Positions 8,140 through 17,031 of a DNA stretch of 64,000 nucleotides are shown here, one piece after another. The DNA lies in NCBI RefSeq assembly GCF_037137055.1, contig NZ_JBBBNY010000013.1, forward strand, positions 33,026-97,025. The letters run 5' to 3'. The position numbers and the translations under genes are program-made. The DNA comes from Frateuria_A yonginensis. GTDB taxonomy: Bacteria; Pseudomonadota; Gammaproteobacteria; Xanthomonadales; Rhodanobacteraceae. Each line of letters opens with the position of its first letter. Within the stretch, counting starts at the first letter, position 1. The notes beneath the pieces were generated by a model. It was not told the origin of the DNA, ran no database searches, and saw only the letters and a program-made list of their open reading frames with translations.

Positions 8140-9675
8140 TTACACCGTGAACTTGATCCCCTGCGCCAGCGGCAGCGCATCGGAGTAGTTGATGGTGTTG
8201 GTCTGGCGGCGCATGTAGGCCTTCCAGGCATCCGAGCCGGATTCGCGGCCGCCACCGGTTTCCTTCTCGCCGCCGAAGGCGCCGCCGATTTCCGCACCCG
8301 AGGTGCCGATGTTGACGTTGGCGATGCCGCAATCGGACCCCGCCGCCGACAGGTACTGTTCGGCCGCCTTCAGGTTCTGCGTGAAGATCGCCGAGGACAG
8401 GCCCTGCGGCACGCCGTTCTGCAGCTCGATCGCCTCGTCCAGCGTCTTGAACGGCATCACGTAGAGGATCGGCGCGAAGGTCTCGGTCTGCACGACCTCA
8501 TCGGAGTTTTCCAAGCCGGTGATGATGGTCGGCAGCACGAAGTTGCCCTTGCGGTCGGTGAGCGCCGCGCCGCCGGTGCGCACGGTGCCGCCGGCGGCCT
8601 TGGCCTTCTCGATCGCCTGCAGGTAGCCCTGCACCGCCTCGGGGCTGTTGAGCGGGCCCATCAGCGTGGTCGGCAGGGTGGGGTCGCCGATCTTGGTCTC
8701 CACCTGCTTGTAGGCGGCGACCAGCCTGTCGGTCACCTCGTCGATGATCGACTCGTGCACGATGAGGCGGCGCGTGGTGGTGCAGCGCTGGCCGGCGGTG
8801 CCGACCGCGCCGAACACGATCGCCGGAATGGCGAGCTTCAGGTCGGCCGACTGGTCGACGATGATCGCGTTGTTGCCGCCGAGCTCCAGCAGCGAGCGGC
8901 CCATGCGGCGCGCCACGCGCTCGCCGACCAGACGGCCGACACGGGTCGAGCCGGTGAAGCTGATCAGCGGAATGCGCGTATCGTCGACGAAGGCCTGCGA
9001 GAGCTCGGTGCCGGCGTCGTTGAACAGGAAGAAGATGTCGGGGAAGCCGCCCGCGCGCAGCGCCTCGTTGCAGATGCGCATGGTCGCCACGGCGGAAAGG
9101 GGGGTCTTGGGCGAGGGCTTCCAGATACAGATGTCGCCGCACACGGCGGCCAGGAACGCGTTCCAGCTCCACACCGCGACCGGGAAGTTGAACGCGCTGA
9201 TGATGCCCACCAGGCCCAGCGGGTGCCACTGCTCGTACATGCGATGGCCGGGGCGTTCGGAATGCATGGTGTAGCCGTAGAGCATGCGGCTCTGACCCAC
9301 CGCGAAGTCGGCGATGTCGATCATCTCCTGCACTTCGCCGTCGCCCTCGGGCTTGATCTTGCCCATCTCCAGCGCGACCAGGCTGCCCAGCGCGTCCTTG
9401 TGCCTGCGCAGCGCCTCGCCGCACAGGCGGATGGCCTCGCCGCGCCTGGGCGCCGGGGTGGTGCGCCAGATCTTGAAGGCCGCCTGCGCGCGCTCGACGA
9501 TGGTCTCGTAGTCCGCCTTGCTCGAGGCGTGCACGCTGGCGATCACCTCGCCCGTGGCCGGGTTGACCGGGCGCAGCGTGCCGGCGTCGGTGGTCGTGGA
9601 CCACTCGCCGTTGCCGAGGTAGGTGCCGGACTGCGACTCGCCCAGGCCGAGCGCCGTGAGGATTTCGTGGGACAT
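8140..9675 (-). CDS. amaB: ALDH7-type aldehyde dehydrogenase (L-piperidine-6-carboxylate / aminoadipate semialdehyde dehydrogenase)
   Basis: A 511-residue NAD-dependent aldehyde dehydrogenase. The catalytic glutamate lies in LLELGGNNAII and the catalytic cysteine in GTAGQRCTTTRRL; SGAEIGGAFGGEKETGGGRESGSDAWK near the C-terminus is highly characteristic of the ALDH7/antiquitin branch, which oxidises alpha-aminoadipate semialdehyde in lysine catabolism. The gene stands alone; a 17-bp inverted repeat lies 36 bp upstream of the ATG. The exact substrate is inferred from family; the symbol is by homology. Confidence 0.87.
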   Translation of the reverse strand: MSHEILTALGLGESQSGTYLGNGEWSTTTDAGTLRPVNPATGEVIASVHASSKADYETIVERAQAAFKIWRTTPAPRRGEAIRLCGEALRRHKDALGSLVALEMGKIKPEGDGEVQEMIDIADFAVGQSRMLYGYTMHSERPGHRMYEQWHPLGLVGIISAFNFPVAVWSWNAFLAAVCGDICIWKPSPKTPLSAVATMRICNEALRAGGFPDIFFLFNDAGTELSQAFVDDTRIPLISFTGSTRVGRLVGERVARRMGRSLLELGGNNAIIVDQSADLKLAIPAIVFGAVGTAGQRCTTTRRLIVHESIIDEVTDRLVAAYKQVETKIGDPTLPTTLMGPLNSPEAVQGYLQAIEKAKAAGGTVRTGGAALTDRKGNFVLPTIITGLENSDEVVQTETFAPILYVMPFKTLDEAIELQNGVPQGLSSAIFTQNLKAAEQYLSAAGSDCGIANVNIGTSGAEIGGAFGGEKETGGGRESGSDAWKAYMRRQTNTINYSDALPLAQGIKFTV

Positions 9676-9710
9676 GCGGACTCCTTGGGTGCGGCGCGCG
9701 CGGCGCCGGG

Positions 9711-9727
9711 CTATGCGAAACGCATAG
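9711..9727. promoter_or_regulatory. Inverted repeat upstream of the ALDH7 gene
   Basis: CTATGCG-AAA-CGCATAG, two perfect 7-bp arms around a 3-bp spacer, centred 44 bp upstream of the ALDH7 start. Position and symmetry fit an operator overlapping the promoter, but no regulator gene adjoins it. Confidence 0.4.
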
Positions 9728-9895
9728 TCTAGCAGGCGGCCCGGAGGGACCCGGGCGGACGCGGACGGGATCGCCGCGCCGTGGCCGGCAGGCGCGAGCC
9801 TGCGGTCGCGCAGCGGCAGCGTCCGCTTCGCGGACGGGGCGCAACCTCGTGCGGCCGTCGCGCGGACCGGCCATCCGTGCCAGAATTCGCGGGTT

Positions 9896-9972
<77 letters not shown>

Positions 9973-9981
9973 ATGCAAGAA

Positions 9982-10006
9982 GGCCGGCGACGTCGCCGGC
10001 CTTTTT
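9982..10006. terminator. Rho-independent terminator after tRNA-Arg
   Basis: A perfect 20-bp palindrome (GGCCGGCGAC/GTCGCCGGCC, 9982-10001) followed by TTTTT. It closes the tRNA-Arg transcript and, with the A-rich flank on the other side (AAGAA), may also serve the convergent sugar transporter gene ending at 10029. Confidence 0.85.
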
Positions 10007-10028
10007 CTTGCGTCGCCGCCCGGCGGCC

Positions 10029-11456
10029 TCAGCCGGGCATGTCCTCGAGCTCCATGCCCTTGGTCTCGCGCACCGCCAGCACCACGAACAGCAGCGACAG
10101 CAGGGCGAACCCGGCATACAGCCCGTAGGCGAAACTGAGCCCGACCTCGGCCAGCGCAGGGAAACTCGAGGTGATGACGAAGTTCGCCAGCCACTGCGCC
10201 GCCGCCGCCACCGCCATCGCCACCGCGCGGATGCGGTTGGGGAACATCTCGCCCAGCAGCACCCACACCATCGGTCCCCAGCTGATGCCGAAGAACACCA
10301 CGTAGGCGTTGGCCGCGACCAGCGCAGTGATGTTCCAGGGGGCGGGCAGGGTCAGGCTGGCGCCGCTGCCGACCGCCTCGCTGAAGCACCAGGCCATCAG
10401 TGCCAGGGTGATCGCCATGCCGGCCGAGCCGACCACCAGCAGCGGCTTGCGGCCGACCTTGTCGACCAGGCCGATCGCGACCAGGGTCACCAGCACGTTG
10501 ACCACCGAGGTGGCGACGGTGATCGAGAACGAATCGGCCTCGCTGAAACCCACCGAGTGCCACAGCGCCGAGGAGTAGTAGAAGATCACGTTGATGCCGA
10601 CGAACTGCTGGAACACCGACAGCAGGATGCCGACCCAGACCACCGGCAGCAGGCCCAGGCGCGGGCCGCGCAGGTCGCGCAGGGTGGGGCGGTATTCCAT
10701 CTTCAGGCTGCGCTCGATCTCGCCCAGCTTGTAGTCCAGCGCGGCGTCGCTGCGCATCGCCAATACCTCGCGCAGCACCTCGCGCGCCTCCACCAGCCGC
10801 GCCTTGGCGACCAGGTGGCGTGGCGATTCGGGTACGCCCAGCACCAGCGCGCCGTAGATCAGCGCCGGCACGACCGCCACCAGGAACATCCAGCGCCAGG
10901 CCTCCAGGCCCAGCCACAGCGGCGCCGAGGCGCCGCCCGCGGTGCTCGCCAGCCAGGCATCGCTCAGCAGTGCGGCGAAGATGCCCAGCACGATCGCCAG
11001 CTGCTGCAGCGAACCGAGCCGCCCGCGCACCTGCGCCGGCGATACCTCGGCGATGTAGGTCGGTGCGATCACGGAGGCCATGCCCACGCCGGTGCCGCCG
11101 ACCACGCGCCACAGGATCAGGTCCCACATGCCCGAGACCAGTCCCGAACCCAGCGCGCTGATCGCCAGCAGCAGCGCGGCCACCTGCATGGTGCGCACGC
11201 GGCCCAGGCGGTCGGCCAGCGGCCCCGCGTACCAGGCGCCCAGCGCCGAACCGAGCAGGGCGCAGGAAACCGCGATGCCGATCCGCGCCGCGTTCAGGCC
11301 GAAGCCGCCACGGATGGCTTCCACCGCGCCGTTGATGACCGCCGTGTCAAAGCCGAACAGGAATCCGCCGAGCGCGGCCGCCGCCGCGATCAGCACGATG
11401 CGGGCGGTCGCCCGTTGTTCCAGCGCCAGGTCGACTGGCATTTCCCGCGTGCTCAT
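10029..11456 (-). CDS. Sugar porter family MFS transporter (hexose/xylose-H+ symporter type)
   Basis: A 475-residue inner-membrane protein with 12 predicted helices. It carries the sugar-porter signatures GFLFGFDTAVINGA (helix 1), DRLGRVRTM (loop 2-3), PESPRHL after helix 6, QQFVGINVIFYYS (helix 7) and DKVGRKPLL (loop 8-9). These belong to glucose/xylose/arabinose proton symporters. It is divergent from the lacI-type regulator with a shared operator at 11523-11536, so it is probably part of the same maltodextrin regulon, taking up free glucose released outside the cytoplasm. Substrate is inferred from context. Confidence 0.92.
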   Translation of the reverse strand: MSTREMPVDLALEQRATARIVLIAAAAALGGFLFGFDTAVINGAVEAIRGGFGLNAARIGIAVSCALLGSALGAWYAGPLADRLGRVRTMQVAALLLAISALGSGLVSGMWDLILWRVVGGTGVGMASVIAPTYIAEVSPAQVRGRLGSLQQLAIVLGIFAALLSDAWLASTAGGASAPLWLGLEAWRWMFLVAVVPALIYGALVLGVPESPRHLVAKARLVEAREVLREVLAMRSDAALDYKLGEIERSLKMEYRPTLRDLRGPRLGLLPVVWVGILLSVFQQFVGINVIFYYSSALWHSVGFSEADSFSITVATSVVNVLVTLVAIGLVDKVGRKPLLVVGSAGMAITLALMAWCFSEAVGSGASLTLPAPWNITALVAANAYVVFFGISWGPMVWVLLGEMFPNRIRAVAMAVAAAAQWLANFVITSSFPALAEVGLSFAYGLYAGFALLSLLFVVLAVRETKGMELEDMPG

Positions 11457-11522
11457 CCGCTCTTCCCCCGAAGCCTATGGACAGGTGTACGAGTCTCGCC
11501 GACGGCGCAGGTGGCGTCCCTG

Positions 11523-11536
11523 TGAATACGTATGCA
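11523..11536 (+). promoter_or_regulatory. LacI-family operator, site 1
   Basis: TGAATACGTATGCA between the divergent sugar porter and lacI-type genes, 72 bp upstream of the regulator's GTG start and 66 bp from the porter ATG. It is one of five identical copies in the locus. The location suggests autoregulation and control of the porter from one site. Confidence 0.85.
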
Positions 11537-11608
11537 TCCCGCATGGGCCAACCGCGGTCGGCCGATGGTAATGTTGTGGATGCCGGCAGTACCAGAGGTC
11601 CGCAACAA

Positions 11609-12640
11609 GTGAGCAAGGCCAAAGCGACGTCGATCGACATCGCCCACCTGGCGGGAGTGTCCCAGGCCACGGTATCGCGCGCGTTGCGCGGCAGCCCGCT
11701 GGTCAGCGAGGAAACCCGCGAGCGCATCCTCGCCGCCGCCGAGCAGCTGCGCTACAAGGTGGACAAGAACGCCTCCAACCTGCGCCTGCAGCACTCGGGC
11801 ACGCTGGCGCTGCTGCTGTTCGAGGATCCGACCGCCGACGGCTCGAACATCAACCCGTTCTTCCTCTCGATGCTGGGGTCGATCACCCGCGCCTGCGCGC
11901 AGCAGGGCTACGACCTGCTGGTCTCCTTCCAGCAGTTCTCCAACGACTGGCACGCGGACTACGCCGACAGCAAGAAGGCCGACGGCATCATCCTGCTGGG
12001 CTACGGGGACTACCTCGCCTATCGCGCGCGGCTGGAGAAGCTGGTCGCGATCGGCACCCGCTTCGTGCGCTGGGGCGCCGTGCAGGAGGACCAGCCGGGC
12101 GTGTCCGTCGGCTGCGACAACTTCAGCGGTGGGCAGGCCATCGCGCGGCACTTCATCGAACAGGGCTGCCGCCGCATCGCCTTCCTGGGCGACGCCTCCA
12201 GCCACTACCCCGAGTTCTTCGAGCGCTACCGCGGCTACGTGGATGCGCTGGCGCAGGCCGGGCTGGCCGCCGACGAGGCGCTGCAGGTGGATGCCGAGAG
12301 CACCCAGCTGTGCGGGCACCAGGCCATGTCCGAGCTGATCGCGCGCGGCGTTCCGTTCGACGCGGTGTTCGCCGCCAGCGACCTGATCGCGATCGGCGCC
12401 ATGCGCGCACTGGCCGAGCGCGGCTACAGGGTGCCGGCCGATGTCCCGGTCGCCGGCTTCGACGACATCCCGATGGCGCGCTTCGCCCATCCGCCACTCA
12501 CTACCGTGCTGCAGGACACCCGCCGCGCCGGCGAGGTGCTGGTGGACAGCCTGCTGCGGATGATCCGCGGCGAACCGGTGCGGAGCACCATGCTGCCGGT
12601 GCAGCTGATGCTGCGCCAGTCGAGCCAGCGCCTGGCCTGA
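11609..12640 (+). CDS. malR: LacI-family transcriptional regulator of the maltodextrin locus (MalR-like)
   Basis: A 343-residue repressor: N-terminal helix-turn-helix (residues 8-30, DIAHLAGVSQATVSRALRG), hinge helix, and a periplasmic-binding-protein-like sensor domain (about 60-340, with DGIILLG, FIEQGCRRIAFLGD, AASDLIAIGAMRAL, VPVAGFDDIPMARF). The GTG at 11609 is chosen because it puts the HTH right at the N-terminus and leaves the operator at 11523 outside the gene; an in-frame ATG at 11477 would read through that operator. It likely binds the TGAATACGTATGCA sites and responds to maltose or a relative; the effector is inferred. The symbol is by context. Confidence 0.9.
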   Translation: MSKAKATSIDIAHLAGVSQATVSRALRGSPLVSEETRERILAAAEQLRYKVDKNASNLRLQHSGTLALLLFEDPTADGSNINPFFLSMLGSITRACAQQGYDLLVSFQQFSNDWHADYADSKKADGIILLGYGDYLAYRARLEKLVAIGTRFVRWGAVQEDQPGVSVGCDNFSGGQAIARHFIEQGCRRIAFLGDASSHYPEFFERYRGYVDALAQAGLAADEALQVDAESTQLCGHQAMSELIARGVPFDAVFAASDLIAIGAMRALAERGYRVPADVPVAGFDDIPMARFAHPPLTTVLQDTRRAGEVLVDSLLRMIRGEPVRSTMLPVQLMLRQSSQRLA

Positions 12641-12682
12641 GCGCCTCCGGCCGGCCTGCACCGGTCGGGCACCAGAGCGAAA

Positions 12683-12707
12683 GCATTGCGGGCACGCCCG
12701 CTCCTAC
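12683..12707 (-). repeat. REP element, single copy
   Basis: On the minus strand this reads GTAGGAGCGGGCGTGCCCGCA and continues ATGC: a GTAG tetranucleotide head followed by a GC-rich hairpin, the form of REP elements dispersed in Pseudomonas and Xanthomonadales genomes. It lies between the convergent ends of the regulator and esterase genes. Confidence 0.7.
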
Positions 12708-13759
12708 CCCGGTCCCGGGGCGTTCCCGGTGGGGAATGCCCAGCGCAGGAAGCGCGGCAGCATCCTGGCCCACGAGGCCTGCTGGTGGTGGCCGCCCTCG
12801 AGCAGGAATACGCTGACGTCGCCGGCTGCGGCGCCGGTGGTGCCCGGGGCGATGGTGTAGCCCAGCTGGCGCAGGCCGCGGCGTCGTACGCCGAAGCCCC
12901 GGTAGCCCTCGACCAGGTCGCGCAGGTCGTCGACCACGTCGATGATGCCGTCGTGGTCGCGGTCGTTGGTCTCCTCGGCCGTGCCGGCGGCGAACCAGAA
13001 GCGCAGGCCCGGCCGTCGCGGACCGCGGTCGACCATCGCCTGCGCCAGCCGGCTGCGCTGCACGGCGGTGGCGTCGCTGCGGTCGGCGGCCAGCCAGAAC
13101 GAGGGTGACATCGCGCCGACCGTACCGAACACGTCCGGGTACTGCCAGCCGAGGTTGAACGCGTTGAGCGCGCCGAGCGACCAGCCCATGACGGCCCGCG
13201 CATCCGGCTGCCGCCGGGTGCGGTAGTGCGCATCGACCCAGGGCACCAGCGCCGTCGCCACCCAGGCCGAGTACGCCGCGGCCTCCAGGCCGATCGGCCC
13301 GATCACCGAGCCGCCCACCACGCTCGCGCCGCGGCGGCGGTCGGACAGTCCGTAGGCGCCGGCACGGTCGCGTGGCATGTCGATGGCGACCACGATCAGC
13401 GGGACGATCGCGTGCTCCCGGTAGAGCCCGGCCAGGGTCGATGGCAGGCCGACGGCTGCCATGTCCTGGCCGTCGTTGGCGTACAGCACCGGGTAGCGGC
13501 GATGGTCGTCCCGGTCGTACCCGGGGGGCAGGTACACGGTGACCTCGAGCCGCTCCGGTGCGAAGGCCGGCGCGGCGAGGTGGAATGTCCGCACGGGTGC
13601 CTGCGCGTGAGCGGCGGCCCACGGGAGCAGGGTGCAGGCTGCGAGCAGCTGCGCCAGCCGAGGCGCCCAGCGGTGCGATCGGGATCGCCGGCAGCCGTCC
13701 GGCGACGGGGCGGACGCCTGCCCTGCCGGTCCCGGTTGCGGACGATGATGCTCAGTCAT
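12704..13759 (-). CDS. Secreted alpha/beta-hydrolase esterase
   Basis: A 351-residue protein of the putative-esterase (esterase D / Fes-like) alpha/beta-hydrolase family. A basic N-terminus (to about residue 32) is followed by a hydrophobic stretch LAQLLAACTLLPWAAAHAQA; it could be cleaved after AHA, or lipidated at the cysteine in LLAAC. The nucleophile serine is in VMGWSLGALN, the oxyanion-forming NDGQD lies earlier, and LEGGHHQ supplies the histidine. The start overlaps the stop of the GH13 gene by 8 bp (ATGACTGA), so it is the last gene of the minus-strand glucan operon. Substrate unknown; deacetylation of glucans or dextrin esters is only a guess. Confidence 0.82.
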   Translation of the reverse strand: MTEHHRPQPGPAGQASAPSPDGCRRSRSHRWAPRLAQLLAACTLLPWAAAHAQAPVRTFHLAAPAFAPERLEVTVYLPPGYDRDDHRRYPVLYANDGQDMAAVGLPSTLAGLYREHAIVPLIVVAIDMPRDRAGAYGLSDRRRGASVVGGSVIGPIGLEAAAYSAWVATALVPWVDAHYRTRRQPDARAVMGWSLGALNAFNLGWQYPDVFGTVGAMSPSFWLAADRSDATAVQRSRLAQAMVDRGPRRPGLRFWFAAGTAEETNDRDHDGIIDVVDDLRDLVEGYRGFGVRRRGLRQLGYTIAPGTTGAAAGDVSVFLLEGGHHQQASWARMLPRFLRWAFPTGNAPGPG

Positions 13760-15428
13760 CCGGGTGGCTCTTGTCCTGCATGAGCCGGGTCAGTTCGGAC
13801 ACCAGGTCCGGGCGCGTGGCGGGAGCATCGAGCAGGTAGACCTGCACGTCGTGCGCGGCCACGGTGGCCTCCAGCGCGCCACCGGCGGCGACCTCGACCG
13901 CCTCGCCGCCCAGCGCGGCGCGCCAGTGCCCGGGCTGCAGCCATTGCGTCACGCGGAAGCGCGCCGGTGCATCGCCCTTGTTGAGCAGCACCAGCGCGAT
14001 CTGGTGCGTCTCGCCCTGCTGGTAGACGCGGTAGAACGCAGCCTGGTCGCCGGCCATGCGTTCGACCAGCATCAGCCCGCGCTGCAGCGCAGGCGTCCCG
14101 GCGCGCAGCGTGGCGATGCGTTTCAGGTGGCGGTAGATCGGGCTCTTTCCCGCCGCGTCGATCCGCGCCTGGCCGTAGTAGTTGCGGTTGCCTTCGTGTT
14201 CGGCGCGGCCGCGCTCGAAGCCGGTCTCCGAGCCGTAGTAGAGCGCCGGGATGCCGCGTGCGGTGAACAGCCAGTTGTTGGCGTCGATGAACCCCGCGTC
14301 GCTGGCGTCCAGGCGCGCCATGTCGTGGTTGTCGTAGAAGGTGACCAGCTCGTACGGATTGGCGTAGGGTCCGTTGGTCAGGTACAGCTTCGACCGCAGC
14401 AGGCCGTAGTCGCTGCCCGGGTGCTCGAACACCGCCTTGATCGCCCGCTGCTGCGGGAAGTCCAGCAGGCTGATGCCGCCGTTGCGCGGCCAGGTGTACC
14501 GGCCGATGTCGTCGGGGCTGTAGTCGAACGCCTCGCCGTACATGAAGAAGCCCGGATGCCGGGCGCGGATGCGCGTGGCGAACTGCCTCCAGAACGCGGT
14601 GGACATGTGGTTGAGCGTGTCGATGCGGAACGCGTCCGCGCCCTGGCCGATCCACTTCAGGTAGGCACCCACGAAGTAGTCCAGCACCGCGGGGTTCTGG
14701 TCGTCGTTGTTGGACAGCTGTGCCAGGTCCTCGTAGGCATGGTAGAAGCGGTGCAGCGGGTTGTGGCGCGGATCGAGCCGCCACGGCGGCAGGTTCTGCT
14801 GGTCGGCCACGAGCCGACCCTGCTCGTCGACGATCTGCCCGAACTGCGGCTGGCGCACGGGCATGGTGAACGCCGGCGAGCCGTGGTTGAGGACGATGTC
14901 CTGCACCACCTTCAGGCCGGCCGCGTGCATGCCGGCGGTGAACTGCGCGAAATCCAGGTCGCGGCTGGGCAGGTGTTCGTCCACCTTGTAGAAGTTCACG
15001 CCCCAGTAGCCGTGGAAGCCGGTCTTGCCGCGGTCGGTGAATTTGGAGCCCCATTGCACCGGATCTCCGCCGCTGAAGGCCTGGTCCGGGTTGTCCACGA
15101 TGGGCGTGATCCAGACCGCGCCGAAGCCCATGCGGCGGATGTAGGCGGCGTTGTCGAGCACGCCCTTGAAGTCGCCGCCGAGGTAGCCGATGTTGGCGCT
15201 CTCGCCCTTGGGCGCGCCGGGCACCGGCACGTCGAAGGTGCGGTGCGCGCCGCCCTGGTCGCGATGATCGTTGGACGGATCGCCGTTGACGAAGCGATCG
15301 GTCAGCACGAAGTAGATCGCGTCGGAGGCGAACGGGGCGTCGGTGCCGTAGAACGCGGGTGGCGTCGCGGCCGCGCGGGCGAGGCCGACGGAGAGGGCGA
15401 GGCTGGCAAAGGCGAGCGTGCGTTTCAT
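13752..15428 (-). CDS. Secreted alpha-amylase family enzyme (GH13)
   Basis: A 558-residue secreted enzyme: signal peptide residues 1-20 (MKRTLAFASL to ARA), then a (beta/alpha)8 barrel. All GH13 catalytic regions are present: region I VVQDIVLNH (175-182), nucleophile D270 in AFRIDTLNH, acid/base E299 in MYGEAF, and transition-state D369 in FYDNHD. The start DAIYFVLTDRFVNGD with a GGD sheet (GYLGGDFKGV) is typical of secreted alpha-amylases of the GH13_19/36-like groups. The ATG at 15428 has AAGG seven bases upstream and is preferred over a GTG two codons earlier. It likely cleaves alpha-1,4-glucan in the periplasm or outside. It follows the SLC45-type transporter by 30 bp. Confidence 0.93.
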   Translation of the reverse strand: MKRTLAFASLALSVGLARAAATPPAFYGTDAPFASDAIYFVLTDRFVNGDPSNDHRDQGGAHRTFDVPVPGAPKGESANIGYLGGDFKGVLDNAAYIRRMGFGAVWITPIVDNPDQAFSGGDPVQWGSKFTDRGKTGFHGYWGVNFYKVDEHLPSRDLDFAQFTAGMHAAGLKVVQDIVLNHGSPAFTMPVRQPQFGQIVDEQGRLVADQQNLPPWRLDPRHNPLHRFYHAYEDLAQLSNNDDQNPAVLDYFVGAYLKWIGQGADAFRIDTLNHMSTAFWRQFATRIRARHPGFFMYGEAFDYSPDDIGRYTWPRNGGISLLDFPQQRAIKAVFEHPGSDYGLLRSKLYLTNGPYANPYELVTFYDNHDMARLDASDAGFIDANNWLFTARGIPALYYGSETGFERGRAEHEGNRNYYGQARIDAAGKSPIYRHLKRIATLRAGTPALQRGLMLVERMAGDQAAFYRVYQQGETHQIALVLLNKGDAPARFRVTQWLQPGHWRAALGGEAVEVAAGGALEATVAAHDVQVYLLDAPATRPDLVSELTRLMQDKSHPDD

Positions 15429-15458
15429 GGGCACCTTGGCGATGGCTGCGATCGGGGC

Positions 15459-16943
15459 CTACAGGGGTTGCGGCAGGGGGTCCGCTTCGGGTTCGTGCAC
15501 GCGCAGCGTGCACAGGCCGGCGACGACCAGGCTGGCGCCGCCCAGCGCCAGCGCCCAGATCGGCTGGTTGCCGAAGAAGGTCTTCAGTAGCAGGCCCAGC
15601 ACGCTGGCGGCCAGCAGCTGCGGGATCACGATGAAGAAGTTGAAGATGCCCATGTACACGCCCATCTTGGCCGCCGGCAGGTTGTCCGACAGCAGGGCGT
15701 AGGGCAGCGACAGGATCGAGGCCCAGGCGAAGCCGACGCCGACCATCGAGGCGAGCAGCCAGTCCGGATTGCGCACGACCAGGAAGGACAGCAGGCCCGC
15801 ACCGCCCAGGCACAGGTTCACCAGGTGGCTCACGCGCAGCCCCCACCAGCGCACCATGCGCGGGATGGCGATCGCGGCCAGCGCGGCAAAGCCGTTGTAG
15901 GCGGCGAACAGCACGCCCACCCAGTTCGCGCCTTCGTTGTAGGCCGCCGACGACGGGTCGGTGCTGCCGAAGAGACTCTGGGTCACGCCCGGCGTGGTGT
16001 AGATCCACATTGCGAACAGCGCGAACCACGAGAAGAACTGCACCCAGGCGAGCCGACGCATCGGGCCGGGCATGCCGTACAGGTCGCCCATCACCTGGCG
16101 CAGCATGCCCTGGCCGCGAGCCACGCTGAGCCAGGCGAACAGGGCGCCGAACACGATCAGGCCGCCGGCAAGCAGGTAGAGCTCCTTCTCCAGCGCATAG
16201 TGGCGCACGGCGAACAGCACCAGGGTGCCGGCGGCAAGCAGCAGCAGACCGGGGCGCCAGGCGCGCGAGGCGTCGGTCGGCGGCAGTTGCGCCTGCGCAT
16301 CGTCGAAGCTCTCGAGCGCGAGTGGTGGGTACTCGCGCGTGGTCGCCACCGTCCACAGCACGGCTCCCAGCAGCACCGCGCCGCCGAGGTAGAACGCCCA
16401 GGTCACGGTGGCGGGGATGTGGCCGGCGGGCGCCACGTTGGGCACGCCCATCCGGCTCAGCAGCCAGGGCAGGGCGGAGGCCACCACCGCGCCGACACCG
16501 ATGAAGAAGCTCTGCATGGCGTAGCCCAGCGGCCGCTGTCCGGTCGGGCACTGGTCGCCGACGAAGGCGCGGAACGGTTCCATCGACACGTTGATCGAGG
16601 CGTCCAGGACCCAAAGCAGGCCGGCCGCCATCCACAGCGCCGGCGCGTTCGGCATCCACAGCAGCGCGAGCGTGGAGAGGACGGCGCCGACCAGGAAATA
16701 GGGCCGGCGCCGTCCGAGCCGGTTCCAGGTGCGATCGGACAGGTAGCCGACGATCGGCTGCACGATCAGCCCGGTGAACGGGGCGGCGATCCACAGCACG
16801 GGGATCTGGTCCACGTTGGCGCCGAGTGTCTGGAAGATGCGGCTGACGTTGGCGTTCTGCAGGGCGAAGCCGAACTGGATGCCCAGGAAGCCGAAGCACA
16901 TGTTCCAGATCTGCCAGAACGACAGGGTGGGTTTGCGGGTCAT
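15459..16943 (-). CDS. MFS maltose/sucrose-type symporter (SLC45/GPH-like, MalT-type)
   Basis: A 494-residue inner-membrane protein with 12 predicted helices. The start FWQIWNMCFGFLGIQFGFALQNANVSRIFQ, GLIVQPIVGYLSD and the RLGRRRP loop at 76-81 are typical of the SLC45-like MFS proteins that carry maltose or maltodextrin in Alteromonadales, Xanthomonadales and Sphingomonadales. It would take the di- and oligosaccharides delivered by the TonB receptor across the inner membrane. It lies between the six-hairpin glycosidase and the GH13 gene in the same operon; no operator of its own is seen in the 88-bp gap upstream. Confidence 0.9.
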   Translation of the reverse strand: MTRKPTLSFWQIWNMCFGFLGIQFGFALQNANVSRIFQTLGANVDQIPVLWIAAPFTGLIVQPIVGYLSDRTWNRLGRRRPYFLVGAVLSTLALLWMPNAPALWMAAGLLWVLDASINVSMEPFRAFVGDQCPTGQRPLGYAMQSFFIGVGAVVASALPWLLSRMGVPNVAPAGHIPATVTWAFYLGGAVLLGAVLWTVATTREYPPLALESFDDAQAQLPPTDASRAWRPGLLLLAAGTLVLFAVRHYALEKELYLLAGGLIVFGALFAWLSVARGQGMLRQVMGDLYGMPGPMRRLAWVQFFSWFALFAMWIYTTPGVTQSLFGSTDPSSAAYNEGANWVGVLFAAYNGFAALAAIAIPRMVRWWGLRVSHLVNLCLGGAGLLSFLVVRNPDWLLASMVGVGFAWASILSLPYALLSDNLPAAKMGVYMGIFNFFIVIPQLLAASVLGLLLKTFFGNQPIWALALGGASLVVAGLCTLRVHEPEADPLPQPL

Positions 16944-17031
16944 CGGGCGGTCCTGCGGAGGCGGCGCGGGAACGCACCCCTCGCGACCGCCGTTGGCGGT
17001 CCCAGGGGCGCGTTGTTCAAGGGAGGGTGGG

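Noticed and set aside
11477..11608. An N-terminal extension of the LacI regulator from the ATG at 11477
   Set aside because: It would read through the operator at 11523-11536 and place 44 unusual residues before the helix-turn-helix, which normally begins within the first ten residues.
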